A stretch of 46,764 nt of DNA, taken from contig JANTQF010000279.1 of NCBI GenBank assembly GCA_032988165.1, positions 1 through 46,764 on the forward strand. Direction: 5' to 3'. Position numbers and translations under genes: made by a program. This document shows, in pieces, positions 22,910-34,805 of the stretch (the first letter of the stretch is position 1; every line of letters starts with the position of its first letter). The DNA comes from Emmonsiellopsis sp. PD_33. Lineage: Eukaryota > Ascomycota > Eurotiomycetes > Onygenales > Ajellomycetaceae. Below the pieces are notes generated by a model. The model made no database searches. It was not told the DNA's origin and saw only the letters and a program-made list of their open reading frames with translations.

Positions 22910-24619
22910 CTATCTAATAGGTACCTTGACATATTCCCACGTCCCCGGCACAGTATTATTATCTGCCCCCCAATATCTCTTCGCCTGTATAATCTCCCCA
23001 CTCTTCGCCTGGTAAAACACCTCAAACATCACCCTTTCTTCCCCATGTTCCGGCGGAAATAAAAACCAACAGCTCAACGCCGACCCCTCCAACGCCGGTA
23101 CCTCACTAATATTATACGTCGTATCCCACCGCATCAACTCCATATCAGTAACAGTAGTAAAATTGCTCCCCTGAATCATCCCATCGGCACCCTGGAACGC
23201 AAACGAGGTGTGCGCACCACACATGCTCGTATCTGCCATGACAGCAGCACCACTCGAAGGACCAAGTTGCCAGGAGTTTTCAACCTCTTCTCCTTCCTGT
23301 CCGCTTGTTGTCCCGGTGTAATTCCGGTACCAGAAATCCAACGTCTGCGACTCGCCGAGCATGAACAAGTACCCGCGGGTGTCCTGGGACCACATGCACG
23401 CGCCACCGGAGCCGTTTGTTCCCGCAAATGTAAACCCCTCACTCCAGCTGTCATCGTCGTCATTGTAGATGTATTCGCGGACATGACCATCCGTGCCGCT
23501 GGCGAAAAGGGTCAATCCGCCACCAATATCAAGCTCCTCTGCATCGTATAATCTCCCCCGTGCTATCGTAAAGGCAATGGAGCTCTCAGCAGGCACAGTG
23601 TATTTCTTGCTACCGACGTTTCCAGGCTTCCAGTCCGATGGATCAGCGGGCGAGTATATGTTTTGGATTACTTGGTCTTTATCTACATAGAAGACCCACC
23701 ACTAGAATTTGGGTTTTGCCATATTATTATTAGAAATGAAAAAAAAAAAACCACCACGGAAATAGAGGAATCATGAAATGTTTTGCAAAACTCACAGTGA
23801 CCTTGCCATTGACAACGGTGTAAGTGGTAGTCAAGGGGGTGCCGATCATGGCATTTTCCACGGGGAGTGTTTTACTACCCTGCCACGCGCGGCTTGAGGT
23901 CAAAGGCATATATTGAATGCTACCGTCGCCATATTGATAAAACAAGAAGATGTCCGTTCCGGTACGAGGATCCATAGAGGATAATCTCGTTCCCTTGAGA
24001 ACTGCATCAGCAGAAGCGGGAGGGGAAGCAGATGGTGACGATTCCTTCGGGTTATTGATCGGTGGATCATTTGGCCTGGTCCGAAAGAAACCGCAACTCT
24101 TCTTATTAGTATGTACATACAAAATTGTATTCATTTTTTTCTCGATGGTTGAGAACCCTAAGAAAACGTACCCCTTTTTCCCAATTACCAGTAACCCGAC
24201 TGGAACGAGGACAGCCACGAGAATGACAATGACGGCAAGGAGGGCGGTGACTATCCATCGGGTCCGCGACCAACCTCCACCCAACGACTTATTCGCGACA
24301 AAGGGAGACTTTTTCCCATCTGGTAGGAGGGCCTGATCTGGGACGCTATATTTTTCCTGGAGATTTGGCGTCCTCCAGTCGACTTCCAGGCCTGGTTGTA
24401 CGACTACGGAATATTGTCAGCCGTGTTGCTTCGGGCCATCCATGGCAGGCTTAACAAAAAGAAGAAAAAAAGAAAACAAAAAAAAAATGAAATAAAAATA
24501 AAACACAATATCAAGCAAATCGGCTCAAATAAAATAAAATATATACCTTCGGGGAGCGATTGTGCCTGGCTGTCCACCCCTATGCTTCGTGTGGGAGAGG
24601 GAGTCCCGAGCACCGTCAT
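22910..24619 (-). CDS. Membrane-anchored fucose-specific-lectin-like beta-propeller protein
   Basis: Four exons are predicted: 24547-24619, 24172-24403, 23796-24075 and 22910-23701. Introns are 143, 96 and 94 nt with GT-AG ends, and phases agree throughout, giving 458 residues. Residues 1-73 are a hydrophilic N-terminal tail. A single strongly hydrophobic helix at about 74-98 (WIVTALLAVIVILVAVLVPV) is followed by a Pro/Ser/Asn-rich linker to about 127. From about 130 to the end a repeated beta-strand pattern resembles the fungal fucose-specific lectin (AAL/AFL) six-bladed propeller, with aromatic segments such as DIFLFYQYGDGSIQYMPL, KVTWWVFYVDKDQVIQNIY and LTLFASGTDGHVREYIYND. The absence of a cleavable signal suggests a type II membrane protein displaying the lectin domain outside the cytoplasm; this is inference. 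Sugar specificity is unproven. A copia LTR lies about 120 bp upstream of the ATG. Confidence 0.85.
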
Positions 24620-24741
24620 TTTCAGGGGTAGTAACTAATTAAGTTATAGCGGGTTCTATAACTACACATCGACACAGCGGAGACCTCGATATGATCGATC
24701 CACAACCTTTGTGCTCAACAGACGGGGTGGAAGATGAAAGA

Positions 24742-24746
24742 ACAAT
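24742..24746. repeat. 5-bp target-site duplication (ACAAT), left of copia element
   Basis: ACAAT directly precedes the left LTR and is repeated immediately after the right LTR at 38162-38166, as expected for retroviral-type integration. Confidence 0.9.
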
Positions 24747-24923
24747 TGTCAGGAATCCTGAGATATCTTGTATTCATGCAATCTCACTTAGAATTAGCAT
24801 TTACACAGCCACCCACATTCCCTCATACAAAATAGCTAGGGTTCCTATGAACCACCATTAGTTTTACAATATGATTCAATTTGTACAAGATTTTACCTCT
24901 ATATGTAATGTTCAATATTAATA
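24747..24923 (+). repeat. Left LTR of the copia element
   Basis: It aligns with 37985-38161 without gaps. I count 14 differences in 177 bp, all transitions. Three are dinucleotide TG/CA exchanges, implying an ancestral CpG hit on opposite strands. The LTR starts TGTCAGG and ends AATA. Confidence 0.92.
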
Positions 24924-25299
24924 GTTATAAGCCTGGTGATTTCCATTGCATATTCAACTTGATTTTTATTATTATTATCATCATTTCATCATTTTTTGCC
25001 CTATATCACATGCTTTTCACATGAAATAGCAATAATCTCTGAAAAAGACTCACAGGGACATCCCCTAGATCTACAGGATTCATCAAAAAACAGAGCTGCA
25101 GGCTCTATACACCTAATGAATCAAGCTTTTAAGAATGTCAGAAGCCCTATATTAATCAAAAAAATGAGGCTGTACAAGTACTTCTAACAGTTTAAAAACT
25201 GAAAAAGTAAAGCTCTCAGAGCTCTATTCATCTCACCATGTCTGATGCTACTACCTGATGTATGATAGTAATACTAAAGAATAGTAAGGACTGGGAGAT

Positions 25300-27081
25300 T
25301 TAATATATAAATATTATATTAATAGCAAGTAATCATGGAGTTTATAATTATATTAATTTAATAAAGAAAGATTATTGGCTGGAAGTAGAAGAACCTAAGA
25401 TTAAGAATGATAAATTTAAAAAATCATTTGAAAAATAGGTAATAATGTATGAAAAATATTAAATAGCTATGAATAAGATATATGACATCATTATAATGTC
25501 AGTTTTAAGAGTAGAGATAGAGTATGTCATGAAGGTGAGTAATACTCATATTAAAGATATTATCAAAGTGCTGTAATATTATCTCTCTCCTACTACTAAA
25601 GATTGAAAAAATAAAGTCAGAGATCAATATAACACTCTGATGAAGAAATTAAATAATAAGAACATTGAAAAATAGTTAGATGATTAGTTTATAATCTGTG
25701 AAGAGATATAAAATATAGAGATCAGAGATTTATTCAATCTAAAGAGTGATTTTTTGATGGCTAATTAAGTGATTAATCTGATAATTACTAAAGGATTTAG
25801 ATCTATTATCTTATATAATAAAAAGATGGGTGTGAACATCATCAACCTAGAATGATTAGTCAGAGAGATTAAGATTTAATATTGTAAGATAAGAGTCTTA
25901 AAAAATGGTTATAGTGCTATTTTTACAACCTTTAGCAGCCTGAGTGATAGGGAAAAGAAAGACTCTGCTGATAGAGTGAATTTACCTGCAAAAAACTCAC
26001 AAAAAAAAGCTAATAAAGATTTAAAAAAGAAGGGTAAAAAGACTCATAATCTATATATCTACAGCAGGCCTAGGCACTCAGCAGGAACTTACTGGTATCT
26101 CAACCTTACATTGAGGCCTGAGTGGTTCACAGGATATGACAATATACATAAAAAGGTGGATGAGGTGTTGAAAGATGAGAAAGTTAAAATAAAGATTAAA
26201 ATAGAAATTAAGAAGATAAATAATAAAGCTGATACAAGCCTGCAGATAAATCTCTTAACTATTTATTAAATATCTTTAATCTTATGTAAAGCTGCTAATA
26301 GATCATTAATTTTAAGTGCTGAGTCTAGCTTATCAAATCATCTATTAAGAGACAACTAGATGTATGATACAGGTAGAGAATCTCACATTTACAATGATAG
26401 GTTCAGATTTATTGATTTTATAGAGGAATATAATACATCATTTTATATAGGTAACTTCTATATGAAAATTTAAGGTTATAAGACTACTATTATATATCTT
26501 ATGAATCCAACAATCTAAAAACACTTCATAGCTATACTATTTAATATAGTATATATTTCAGATTTTCATATGAATATCTTCAGCTGAGCAAGACTGTTTA
26601 CAAAAGAAATCTCACTGTATATAGAGATGATAATGTTAAGAGATAATAGAAAGTCTTAAATATTACTTATATAGAGAGATAACCTTATATATCTAGAATA
26701 TAATTTATATTTAAATACTATACTGATGTTAATATTCTTTGCTCTCACTGAATATAGAAAGCATTCTAAGGCCCTAAAGATTTTAATGATGTCAGTAGAG
26801 GTTTAGTATAGATAACTAAGATATAGTTTTAAGGCCTTAATTACTTACCTATAGAATGCATTTAAAGATATAATTATAGTAGATAAGTTTATAGAAGAAG
26901 GGGAGAAAGAGTTAGATTCTCACCTGCAAGAAGTTGCATATCACTGTTAAATATGTAAGCTTTTGAAAGTAAAAAATCAGATATCTCACAAACCACATGT
27001 CTACTCTATCAAACTATTTGAACACCTCCATGTCAATCTTATAAAAAATAAGAAAGATTGCTACTATAGTTAGTAATAAAT
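25300..27081 (+). pseudogene. Copia gag to integrase N-terminal part, decayed
   Basis: Translated fragments with many stops show a gag-like region (about 25370-25980). About 26330-26440 encodes the copia-specific segment after the protease active site, containing CNDR/RFIDF-like residues. A GAG-pre-integrase stretch and the start of integrase follow, including a C..C segment (about 26940-27010) and a KPFEHLH-like segment near 27005-27035. The frame is then cut at 27081 by the gypsy insertion. Individual boundaries are approximate. Confidence 0.7.
27077..27081. repeat. 5-bp target-site duplication (TAAAT), left of gypsy element
   Basis: TAAAT precedes the left gypsy LTR and recurs at 34801-34805 directly after the right LTR, proving insertion into the copia integrase region. 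Confidence 0.9.
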
Positions 27082-27383
27082 TGTGAGAACTACAGGCTCA
27101 CAGGGTGAAGATCTAAGGCTACCAGGTCAGAGAGCCTTTAAAGGAATGAGCTCAGAAGGCTCAGGGGTCATAATGGTGGAGACTTACATAAGACTTATCT
27201 AAGTAGACCTGAGACCTCAATGTATATAACCTTTGCTGGCCTTCTATCTTCATAGGGCTAGTGAACAGCTTTGCTATATTCTTACCCCTATGTTTAATAT
27301 AATCAACTCTTTGTACTATACATTTATATTCCCTCACATCATTCTATAACCTCTATACCCTACCCTATGGGTGATCCCTTACA
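27082..27383 (+). repeat. Left LTR of the gypsy element
   Basis: It aligns without gaps to 34499-34800. Several dozen differences are seen and all appear to be transitions. At least six are TG/CA pairs, for example GTGGAG/GCAGAG and GGGTGATC/GGGCAATC, consistent with CpG-targeted mutation. Confidence 0.92.
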
Positions 27384-27399
27384 ATTCTATTTACTCTTC

Positions 27400-28990
27400 T
27401 TGATAGCACTTGAGGGAACAGTCTGTTGTGAATATACATATTTAATACTCAAAATCAATGATGATAATGATGATTTCACCAAGTCAAAATGATGACTCCC
27501 TGAAGATAGAGGTCTTAGTAACTGAAGGAATTTACTCCTGACCAGTAACTTACCAGGCAAATTCAACCTCTAACTATCCCTAAGGGATCTATGCTTGACC
27601 AGGGTCAAGATCCTCCTACTGACACTATTACTGTGCTGTTGCTGCAGATGGAGGCCTAACTGCCTCACTACTCTGAGGACATATCAATTCATTTTATAGA
27701 AGGATTAAATAATCCCTTAAATGATCTCATGGCAGGAATAGTAACCTCTGCAGCTGAGGAGACAACTCCCCTCTCATCAAACTTACTGGCAGAGACTTAC
27801 TGCTAGATAGAGTAATATCTCTTGAAACTTCAGCTAATGCAATGTGAATAGAAGGCTAAGATCTATTATCTTCAAATGGTTGAGGATCTATGATGTGAGA
27901 AGGTAGAGGCCCTGAGTGCTATAAATATAAAACCTACTTTCAGGACCTCTTACTGCTACAACTACAGCTCAGACTGCTCAAATAAAGGTAGAGACACTGA
28001 TGCAAATGATAGTAATTATGAACTTTACTACTATTTAAATTGCTCACTCAGCTGATGCTGCTGAGTAAAAACCCTGAAGCAGAGAACCTTTAGAGTCTGT
28101 GCTGATACTACTAGCTATATGATCTTCTATACCTGTGTGCTCTGCCTTAATATCAAATCAACCTACAAGATTAAGAACATGTATGAATACTGGGCTTTAT
28201 GTGATGAGATACACACTCACTTCTGCTGTTATAAGAACTACTATGATGAAATTTCTGAAGACAGAAATCAATGAGAGCTGAATGATGTAAAGCTCTGGCT
28301 AGATGCTATCACTACCTGTATTAAATAAATTAAACATCTTAATAAGGAGTTAGAGGCTAAAGGCTGTTTCTCTGACCTAAAGTCATTCTTCAAGTTTCTG
28401 GAGTATCAAATCAATGACTCACAGATTTGACAGCAGAATACTACCTATAAACATGAAGAGGTCAGGTAATATACTAACCAAATAGTCTGTAAATTTACAG
28501 ACTACCTCAGCAAGCTTGAACTCTCTCTCTCTATCCCTCAGACAGAAGCATAGTGTATATAGATGCTCTGTAATAAGGTCATGCTGAAGATTAACTAGGT
28601 AGTCACCAATTAGAACCACAAACCAACTGACTATGAAGAAATACTCAGAATGATGTCCTCCCTAGAGAAGAGTCTAAATTTGCACTGATTAACCCTGTAT
28701 GGTGAGAGGAATCAACCCTTATGCTCCCAAGGTAAGAACTGCCATTGAAAATGCAGTTATGAATATCAGGATGATAAAGACTCAAGATTGCACATAAATA
28801 ACTAAAGATCTGATAGCAGTTAATTCCCCTTATAAACTTTAAAGAAGTGTGACCACTACAGCATTAACAGACACATTAAGAAGGACTACTGAAGGAAACA
28901 CCCTGATAAGCACCTTAAAGACTAATTGATAAAAAACTAATCATTCTCTTATGTACTACTACAACAGTATTGAGGATAGAGACTAATTGA
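27400..28990 (+). pseudogene. Gypsy gag region, decayed
   Basis: Stop-ridden plus-strand fragments with a capsid-like helical composition fill this interval. Near 28850-28900 a Cys-x2-Tyr...His...Asp-Tyr pattern looks like a CCHC zinc knuckle whose later cysteine codons have changed to tyrosine (TGC/TGT to TAC/TAT), as expected of G-to-A mutation. Exact ends cannot be set. Confidence 0.55.
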
Positions 28991-29009
28991 AGATAAAGCA
29001 GCAGAGCCA

Positions 29010-32000
29010 TGACAATGTTAGTCTGAATCATAACTACAAATAAACTCACTATGATCTGGGTGCTCATTAATTCTAAAGCTGAGTGTAATTTCATCAGTCA
29101 AATGTGAGTAAAGTAACATCTACCTGATTTCAAATCCCTGCCTAGATGCATTGAAGCTGTTGATGGGCATAAGATCCTATCCTTTAATAAGTAATGAATG
29201 TCAATAAGAGTAATTAATGCTAATAGCCTAATCTATAACTATAAATATAGCTTTGAGGCCATTAATATGATGAGTTATAATGTTATCCTCAGCTATCTAT
29301 GGCTGGAAGAATCAAACCCTGATATTAATTAGCCTTTATGAATGTAGCACTACAAATTAATTAGTGTAAATGCTATTAAGTTTATGAAATCAGAAGAGTT
29401 TGAGAATGTAATTTATACAGATAGTACTGCCTTTATCATCTACCCTTATGACCTCAACTCCAGTGGTGAACCCATTGTGTTTTTTGGAGGTGTTATGGCC
29501 ACCAAATTCAAACTGCCTATACCCTATGAGGAATATACAGAGCTTTTCAATGAGAATCCTGATCTTACTGCACACACTCCATATAATCATATGATTAATA
29601 TTAAGCTGGGCAAGGATCTACCCTATTGACTCATCTATAATCTTTTGGTTAAGGAACTTGAAGTTCTTAAGAATTATATTAAGATGAGCTTGGAGAAAGG
29701 CTGGATCAGGCACTTAAAGAGTCCTGTAGGTGCACCTATTCTATTTGTGCCCAAAAAAGATGGAAGTCTCTATCTTTATATTGACTACTGTGGATTAAAT
29801 GCTATTACAATTAAGAACTACTACCTTCTCCCTCTTATCAGTAAGATAATTAACTGTCTGGTAGATGTAAAGATCTATATGCAGCTTGACCTACAAGATA
29901 CCTATCATTAGATTTATATCTGTAAAGATGACAAATGGAAGACTACTTTCTACACATGCTATAAGCACTTTAAGTACATGATTCTGCCCTTTAAGCTCAC
30001 CAATGCACCTACCACCTTTCAAGTGTATATCAATAAGATACTTAGTGACCTCCTTGACACCTACTGTATTGCCTACCTTGATGACATTGTCATCTATTCC
30101 AACTCCATTGAGGAGCATGAGGAGCATGTTAAGGTAGTCTTGGAATGCCTGTGTAAGTTCAACCTCTTTATTAAAGCTAGTAAGTACTCATTTCACATGA
30201 ATTACATTGATTTCCTTGGTTTTATCATCTCTACCAATAGTGTGGAAATAGAGCCCAGCTGTGTGACCTCTATTTTTAAATAGCTAGTCCCAATGATGAT
30301 CTATGAACTTCAGATCTTCCTTGACTTTATTAACTTCTACTATCACTTTATCAGGGGGTTTGTGACCATATCTGCCCCATTAATAGATCTCACAAAGGGG
30401 GGGGAAAACCAAAAAGGTTGAAACAATACACTAATCATACTGGATTAATCCATCATGAAGGCCTTTACAGACCTTAAGGATAGCTTTCAAAAAGAGCCAC
30501 TCCTCATTCATTTTGATTCTAATTGCTGCTTTAAAGTTGAATCTGACACATTCAGCATCATCATTATCACAGTGCTTTCTCAATTGATGCCTGACAGCCT
30601 TTAGCACTCTGTGACATTCTGATCCTGCAAACTCTCTAACACAGAATAATGATATTAAATCTATGACAGTAAACTTCTATCTATTATCAAATCATTCAAG
30701 TAGTAGTAGCACTACTTACATGATAGTAAACATCTAATTGTTGTATATTCTGACCATGCCAATCTACAAAGCTTTATAATGACAACTCAGCTGAACAGAC
30801 ATTAAATATATTAGATGGAGATACTCATAGTGTTTAATTTTATAATTAAATATCATTCTGGGTTTAAGAACTCTGTAGATGCACTGAGTCATCACCCTGA
30901 CTATATTAGAGAAGCTGAACTGCTTGTTTTTCAGCTCATATTACAAGAAAAGCTCCAGGATCAGACACTTGAACTACTAGAATCTAACCACAAATCAACA
31001 GAATTAAATCAGATGATCATAGCAGCTACCAAGTACATAATTGATCTGTACCCAGAACTCAACCTAAAAGCTCTCAAAGAGTGCATTCTTCACATTAATA
31101 CCCTCATGGCCTGCATGGTTCAGAATATACTTGCAGATGAGAATATTACTACTAATATTATAAGAGGCAATTTAGAGCTTCTAATGCCATGGCTCTTCAT
31201 CAATCAGGCATTCAAGTCTAAGATAGTCTATACACATGAGCTATTAGAGCCACTAATTGACCTCCTACTCTATGTTCAAGCTCAGAATACTGAGTGCACT
31301 GGGATTCAGAGTAGAATCTAAGGTAGCCTCACAAGTTTAAAGATTAAATATTCACCCTGATTCATTAGCTTAAATAGGCTGATCAGGTACAACAGTCACA
31401 CCTATATCCCCAACAATGCTGCAGTTAAGGATGAGATTCTTCACATGAATCATGACAATCTAATAGGCAGACATTTCAGGAACTATAAAATGCATGAAGT
31501 GATAGCTGGTAAATACTATTAGCATGGGATGAGTCAGTATATCAAGAAATATATTAAGACATGTAATACATGCTAATATGTCAAGATACACTACCATAAG
31601 AAGTATAGCATGTTGGAGCTACTATCTGTCCCTAGGCACATTTAAGAGATCATCACAATGGATTTCATCATTGGTTTACCCCTATATCAACTGCATGGGA
31701 AGGTCTATGATTCAATCTTAGTATTTATAGAAATATTCACCAAGTGGGTGATCTACATCTCAACCATAGTGGACCTTAAGACTCATGAACTTGCTGATCT
31801 CATTATGTGGAATCTATTCAAAAACTGGGGACTATCTCAGAATATTATTAGTAATTAGAGCTCTCTATTTATAAGTAAGTTCTAGTTAATGCTCTGCTTC
31901 ATGCTCAAGGTTTGCAGAAAGCTAATCACAGCCTTTCACCCTCAAATGGATGGCCAGATAGAGTGTCAGAACTAAATCCTTGAATACTTCCTCTATATCT

Positions 32001-32720
32001 ATTATAATTACATGTAGGATGACTGGGCATAATAGCTACCACACACCTAATGGGCATATAATAATACTCAATATAGCTTAATGCAAATAACCCCTTCCCA
32101 CACCCTCATGGGTCAGAAGACCTCTACCTGTGTGGACATTGAGTGTGAACCTGACAGGGGGGTGTCCCAGAATACTACTACAAGAGTAAAGGCTATTAAC
32201 CAGATGTGCTGACTTCTTTGAAGCCTGATTATAGAGGTTAAGAAGTCTCAGAAAAAATACTATGATTAGTACTATATGCTCATAACCTTTAAGATTAGTA
32301 ACTGGATTATACTTCATAGCATCAATATATTAACATTATGTTCTATCATAAAGCTAAATCACTGTCAGCTTGGGCCCTTCCAAATAATAGATGCCTGGGG
32401 CAAATAGGTGTACAAGTTAAAACTAATGCTCTAATTTCATGATATCCATCCTGTCTTTCATATCTCCCTTCTGGAGCTGTACCACACTTGAGATGGTAAG
32501 ATTCCAGAGGCTGAACCAATTGAAATTGATGTAGAGAATCAGTGGGAGATTGAGAAAATCCTTGATAAGTATAAGATGTGCAGTGGGAAGGTTAAATACC
32601 TTGTCAAATGAAAAGGCTGCATAGAGGGTGAGAACTCCTAGAAACTAGTTGAAACTTTTGAGAATGCCTAAGAGATAGTTTATGAATATAAGGTCTAATA
32701 TGGTGATCATAATGTATGCC
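29010..32720 (+). pseudogene. Gypsy pol (protease-RT-RNase H-integrase-chromodomain), decayed
   Basis: Reverse transcriptase is the clearest part (29645-30283), with LFVPKKDGSLYLYIDYCGLN, FKLTNAPTTFQ and the YLDD active-site box at 30074-30085. RNase H-like fragments follow (about 30450-30830). Integrase shows the H2C2 zinc finger (about 31500-31590), MDFIIGLP at 31658, and AFHPQMDGQ near 31940. A chromodomain at about 32543-32690 reads WEIEKILDKYKMCSG, then KYLVKWKGC, where tryptophan codons elsewhere have become stops. Multiple stops lie in every domain; the protein cannot be made. Confidence 0.88.
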
Positions 32721-33381
32721 ACAAAAGGTAGAGAGCAAAGAAATAAACCCAATATACATAGAGCCAGTTAAAAATTGAATGTAAGAGTAAGAAAAGAAGA
32801 TCCTATTCAAGTTCCTAAGGAGATGTAACCCTACAGGCATGACATTATAACTACTATAAGAAAAGAAAAAGATAAAAATCTAGGCTGTAGCCTCTTCTGT
32901 ATCCTCTGGATTCTTGTTCACACCACCCTCTGTCTTTACCTGCCTGTTATTCATATATTTAATCCTGCACTTTTCATTCTTACAGGCCTTCTGTGCCTAC
33001 TCTCACCCTGCACTGTGAACTTTACAGACCTCTTTATCCCCTCTATAGTCTACCTGCTTCTCCCTATCTGCCCAGGCCTTCAAAATTGCCATATAGGCCT
33101 GTTTCTATACTACCCCCAGGACCACTATATCTACAGGCTTGTTAAATAATGCTGACCCCTCCATGTACTAATTATCATTTACTGTCAAGATGGCACATTC
33201 AATGATGTGACAAGTAGAGGGAGGCACCTGTAGGACCATATCAGCACTATATAGACAGCTATAGGATAGGGAAACTTATCATATAACATGACTTATACAT
33301 ATGCAAATAATGTCCACACTTATATTACTAAGGATCAATCTCACAGATCCTATCAGAAGAGCTAATCAGATTCCACATGCA

Positions 33382-34005
33382 CTAGGTACACATATTACTT
33401 ATATTCTGCTTCTTAGGGCTGCAGGGAAACTCTTCTTCTTCTACTAAAAAAATGACTGGCAGGCACAGGGGTGAGAATACAGGTGTAGGTGCAGGAGCAG
33501 GGGTAGAAGGCTCAATAGATATGAGAGTAAAGATAGAGGGCTCAACATGCACAGAAACAGGGGCAGACTTAATAGAGGTAAATAGCTTGACTCCCTCTAC
33601 ACTCAAAAACCTAAGGATATTATCAACTAAATCTAAAACTATCAGGATATGAATACCCTGATACACTCTCTAATTCTAAGTCTACTCCCAGAGAAGACTT
33701 ACTATTCAGAGGATCTCTTCCAGACAGCCCTGAAAGCACTCCAGCATCTAATGTCATATTAGTATATGCTCTCTGAGATAGAGACAGTACAGACTTACCT
33801 TCACATATCTATAATTGTACTCACACCTCTCACATCTACCTGCAGCAGTACCCACACAAGGGGCCATAATAGTATAGAGTAATATAGCTGAAACACAGCA
33901 GACACAGACATCTTCTAGCTGCACTGTGAGGATAGAGACTCTCAAGGGATTCAATATAATTACTATATAAGCTATTAGCATGTTCTCTACCCTGTCATAT
34001 AGCAT
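33382..34005 (-). pseudogene. Antisense Cys-rich accessory ORF inside the gypsy 3' region (two open pieces)
   Basis: On the strand opposite to gag-pol, two open stretches lie in tandem: 33754-34005 (83 codons) and 33382-33666 (94 codons), separated by a short stop-containing gap. The upstream piece has a cysteine cluster with the spacing C-x-CC ... C ... C-x2-C, including the residues RCERCEYNYR. This resembles the short Cys-rich domain of uncharacterised proteins common near fungal repeats. The downstream piece is rich in Pro, Ser and Val and has an acidic EEEEF run. Their openness is unusual in a block where other frames are broken every few codons. Function is unknown; it could be an accessory gene carried by the element or a captured host gene. 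Confidence 0.4.
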
Positions 34006-34498
34006 TTAAAAAGGGGGGAAAGGAATGGGGACTCCATGAGATTAGAACTCTATAAGATTAGGACTCTGCAAGATTCCAATGAGGATTCAACCCCACTTTG
34101 TGAAATCCCTCTTTACTCTAAAAACATCAAATAAAGGGCTATTTCAATGAAAAAACAATGAAGGTCTATATATTCAAAGCTGAACATTCACTTGGAATGC
34201 TCAAAAACATGAAAAATACTGGCATTGAGTGGATATTACACTTATCAAAATCATGTTGCAAGTGGTTGAACTCCTGAAGGTCAGAAGGACTGTAAGATTT
34301 AGATAAATCAAAGTCCATCATAACACTTCAGAACTAGCATAACATTTTGCCTACACATTCACCCATTAGATCCCTACATTCATTACCTATAACACTACAT
34401 TCACCCAACTATACAACTACCCACCAGAATGCTGATACAGTGTGAATCTATACCTGCTGCTAAGGCCTGGGGGCCAGGCCTGTAAAGAGGGAGATAGT

Positions 34499-34800
34499 TG
34501 TGAGAATCACAGGCTTACAGGGTAAAGATCTAAGGCTATCAGGCCAGAGAGCCTTCAAAGGAGTGAGCCTAGGAGGCTCAGGGGTTATGATGGCAGAGGC
34601 TTACATAAGACTTACCTAAATAGATCTGAGACCTCAATGTATATAATCTTCACTAGCCTCCTACCTTTATAGAGCCAGCAAACAGCTTTGCTATGTTCTT
34701 ACCCCTACATTCAATATAATCAACCCTTTATACTATGCATTTATATTCCCTCACATTGTTCTATAACCTCTATGCCCTACCCTATGGGCAATCCCTTACA
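34499..34800 (+). repeat. Right LTR of the gypsy element
   Basis: This 302-bp copy of 27082-27383 begins TGTGAGAA after the purine-rich tract and ends CCCTTACA, followed by the TAAAT duplication at 34801-34805. Confidence 0.92.
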
Positions 34801-34805
34801 TAAAT
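34801..34805. repeat. 5-bp target-site duplication (TAAAT), right of gypsy element
   Basis: It is the second copy of the TAAAT found at 27077-27081. Copia integrase sequence resumes directly after it. Confidence 0.9.

Larger units (their letters stand above)
27082..34800 (+). mobile_element. Nested Ty3/gypsy chromovirus-type retrotransposon, decayed
   Basis: This 7,719-bp element has 302-bp LTRs at both ends, each starting TGTGAGAA and ending CCCTTACA, and is flanked by TAAAT duplications. The plus-strand domain order is gag with a zinc knuckle, protease, reverse transcriptase, RNase H, integrase and a C-terminal chromodomain, which defines a chromovirus. A purine-rich tract at 34484-34498 precedes the right LTR. 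About 1.8 kb between the chromodomain and the right LTR is longer than usual and includes an antisense open region. Frames are interrupted by many stops and CpG is essentially absent, so the element is dead. Confidence 0.93.

Noticed and set aside
24076..24171. Coding read-through of this segment in the lectin gene
   Set aside because: It is open, but has GT-AG ends and matching phase. Removing it gives a simple Pro/Asn linker, whereas retaining it adds an implausible Lys/Phe-rich stretch.
29384..31858. Calling the open stretches in the gypsy block as functional genes
   Set aside because: They are short survivors within one reading frame broken by many stops; together they form a dead pol, not separate proteins.
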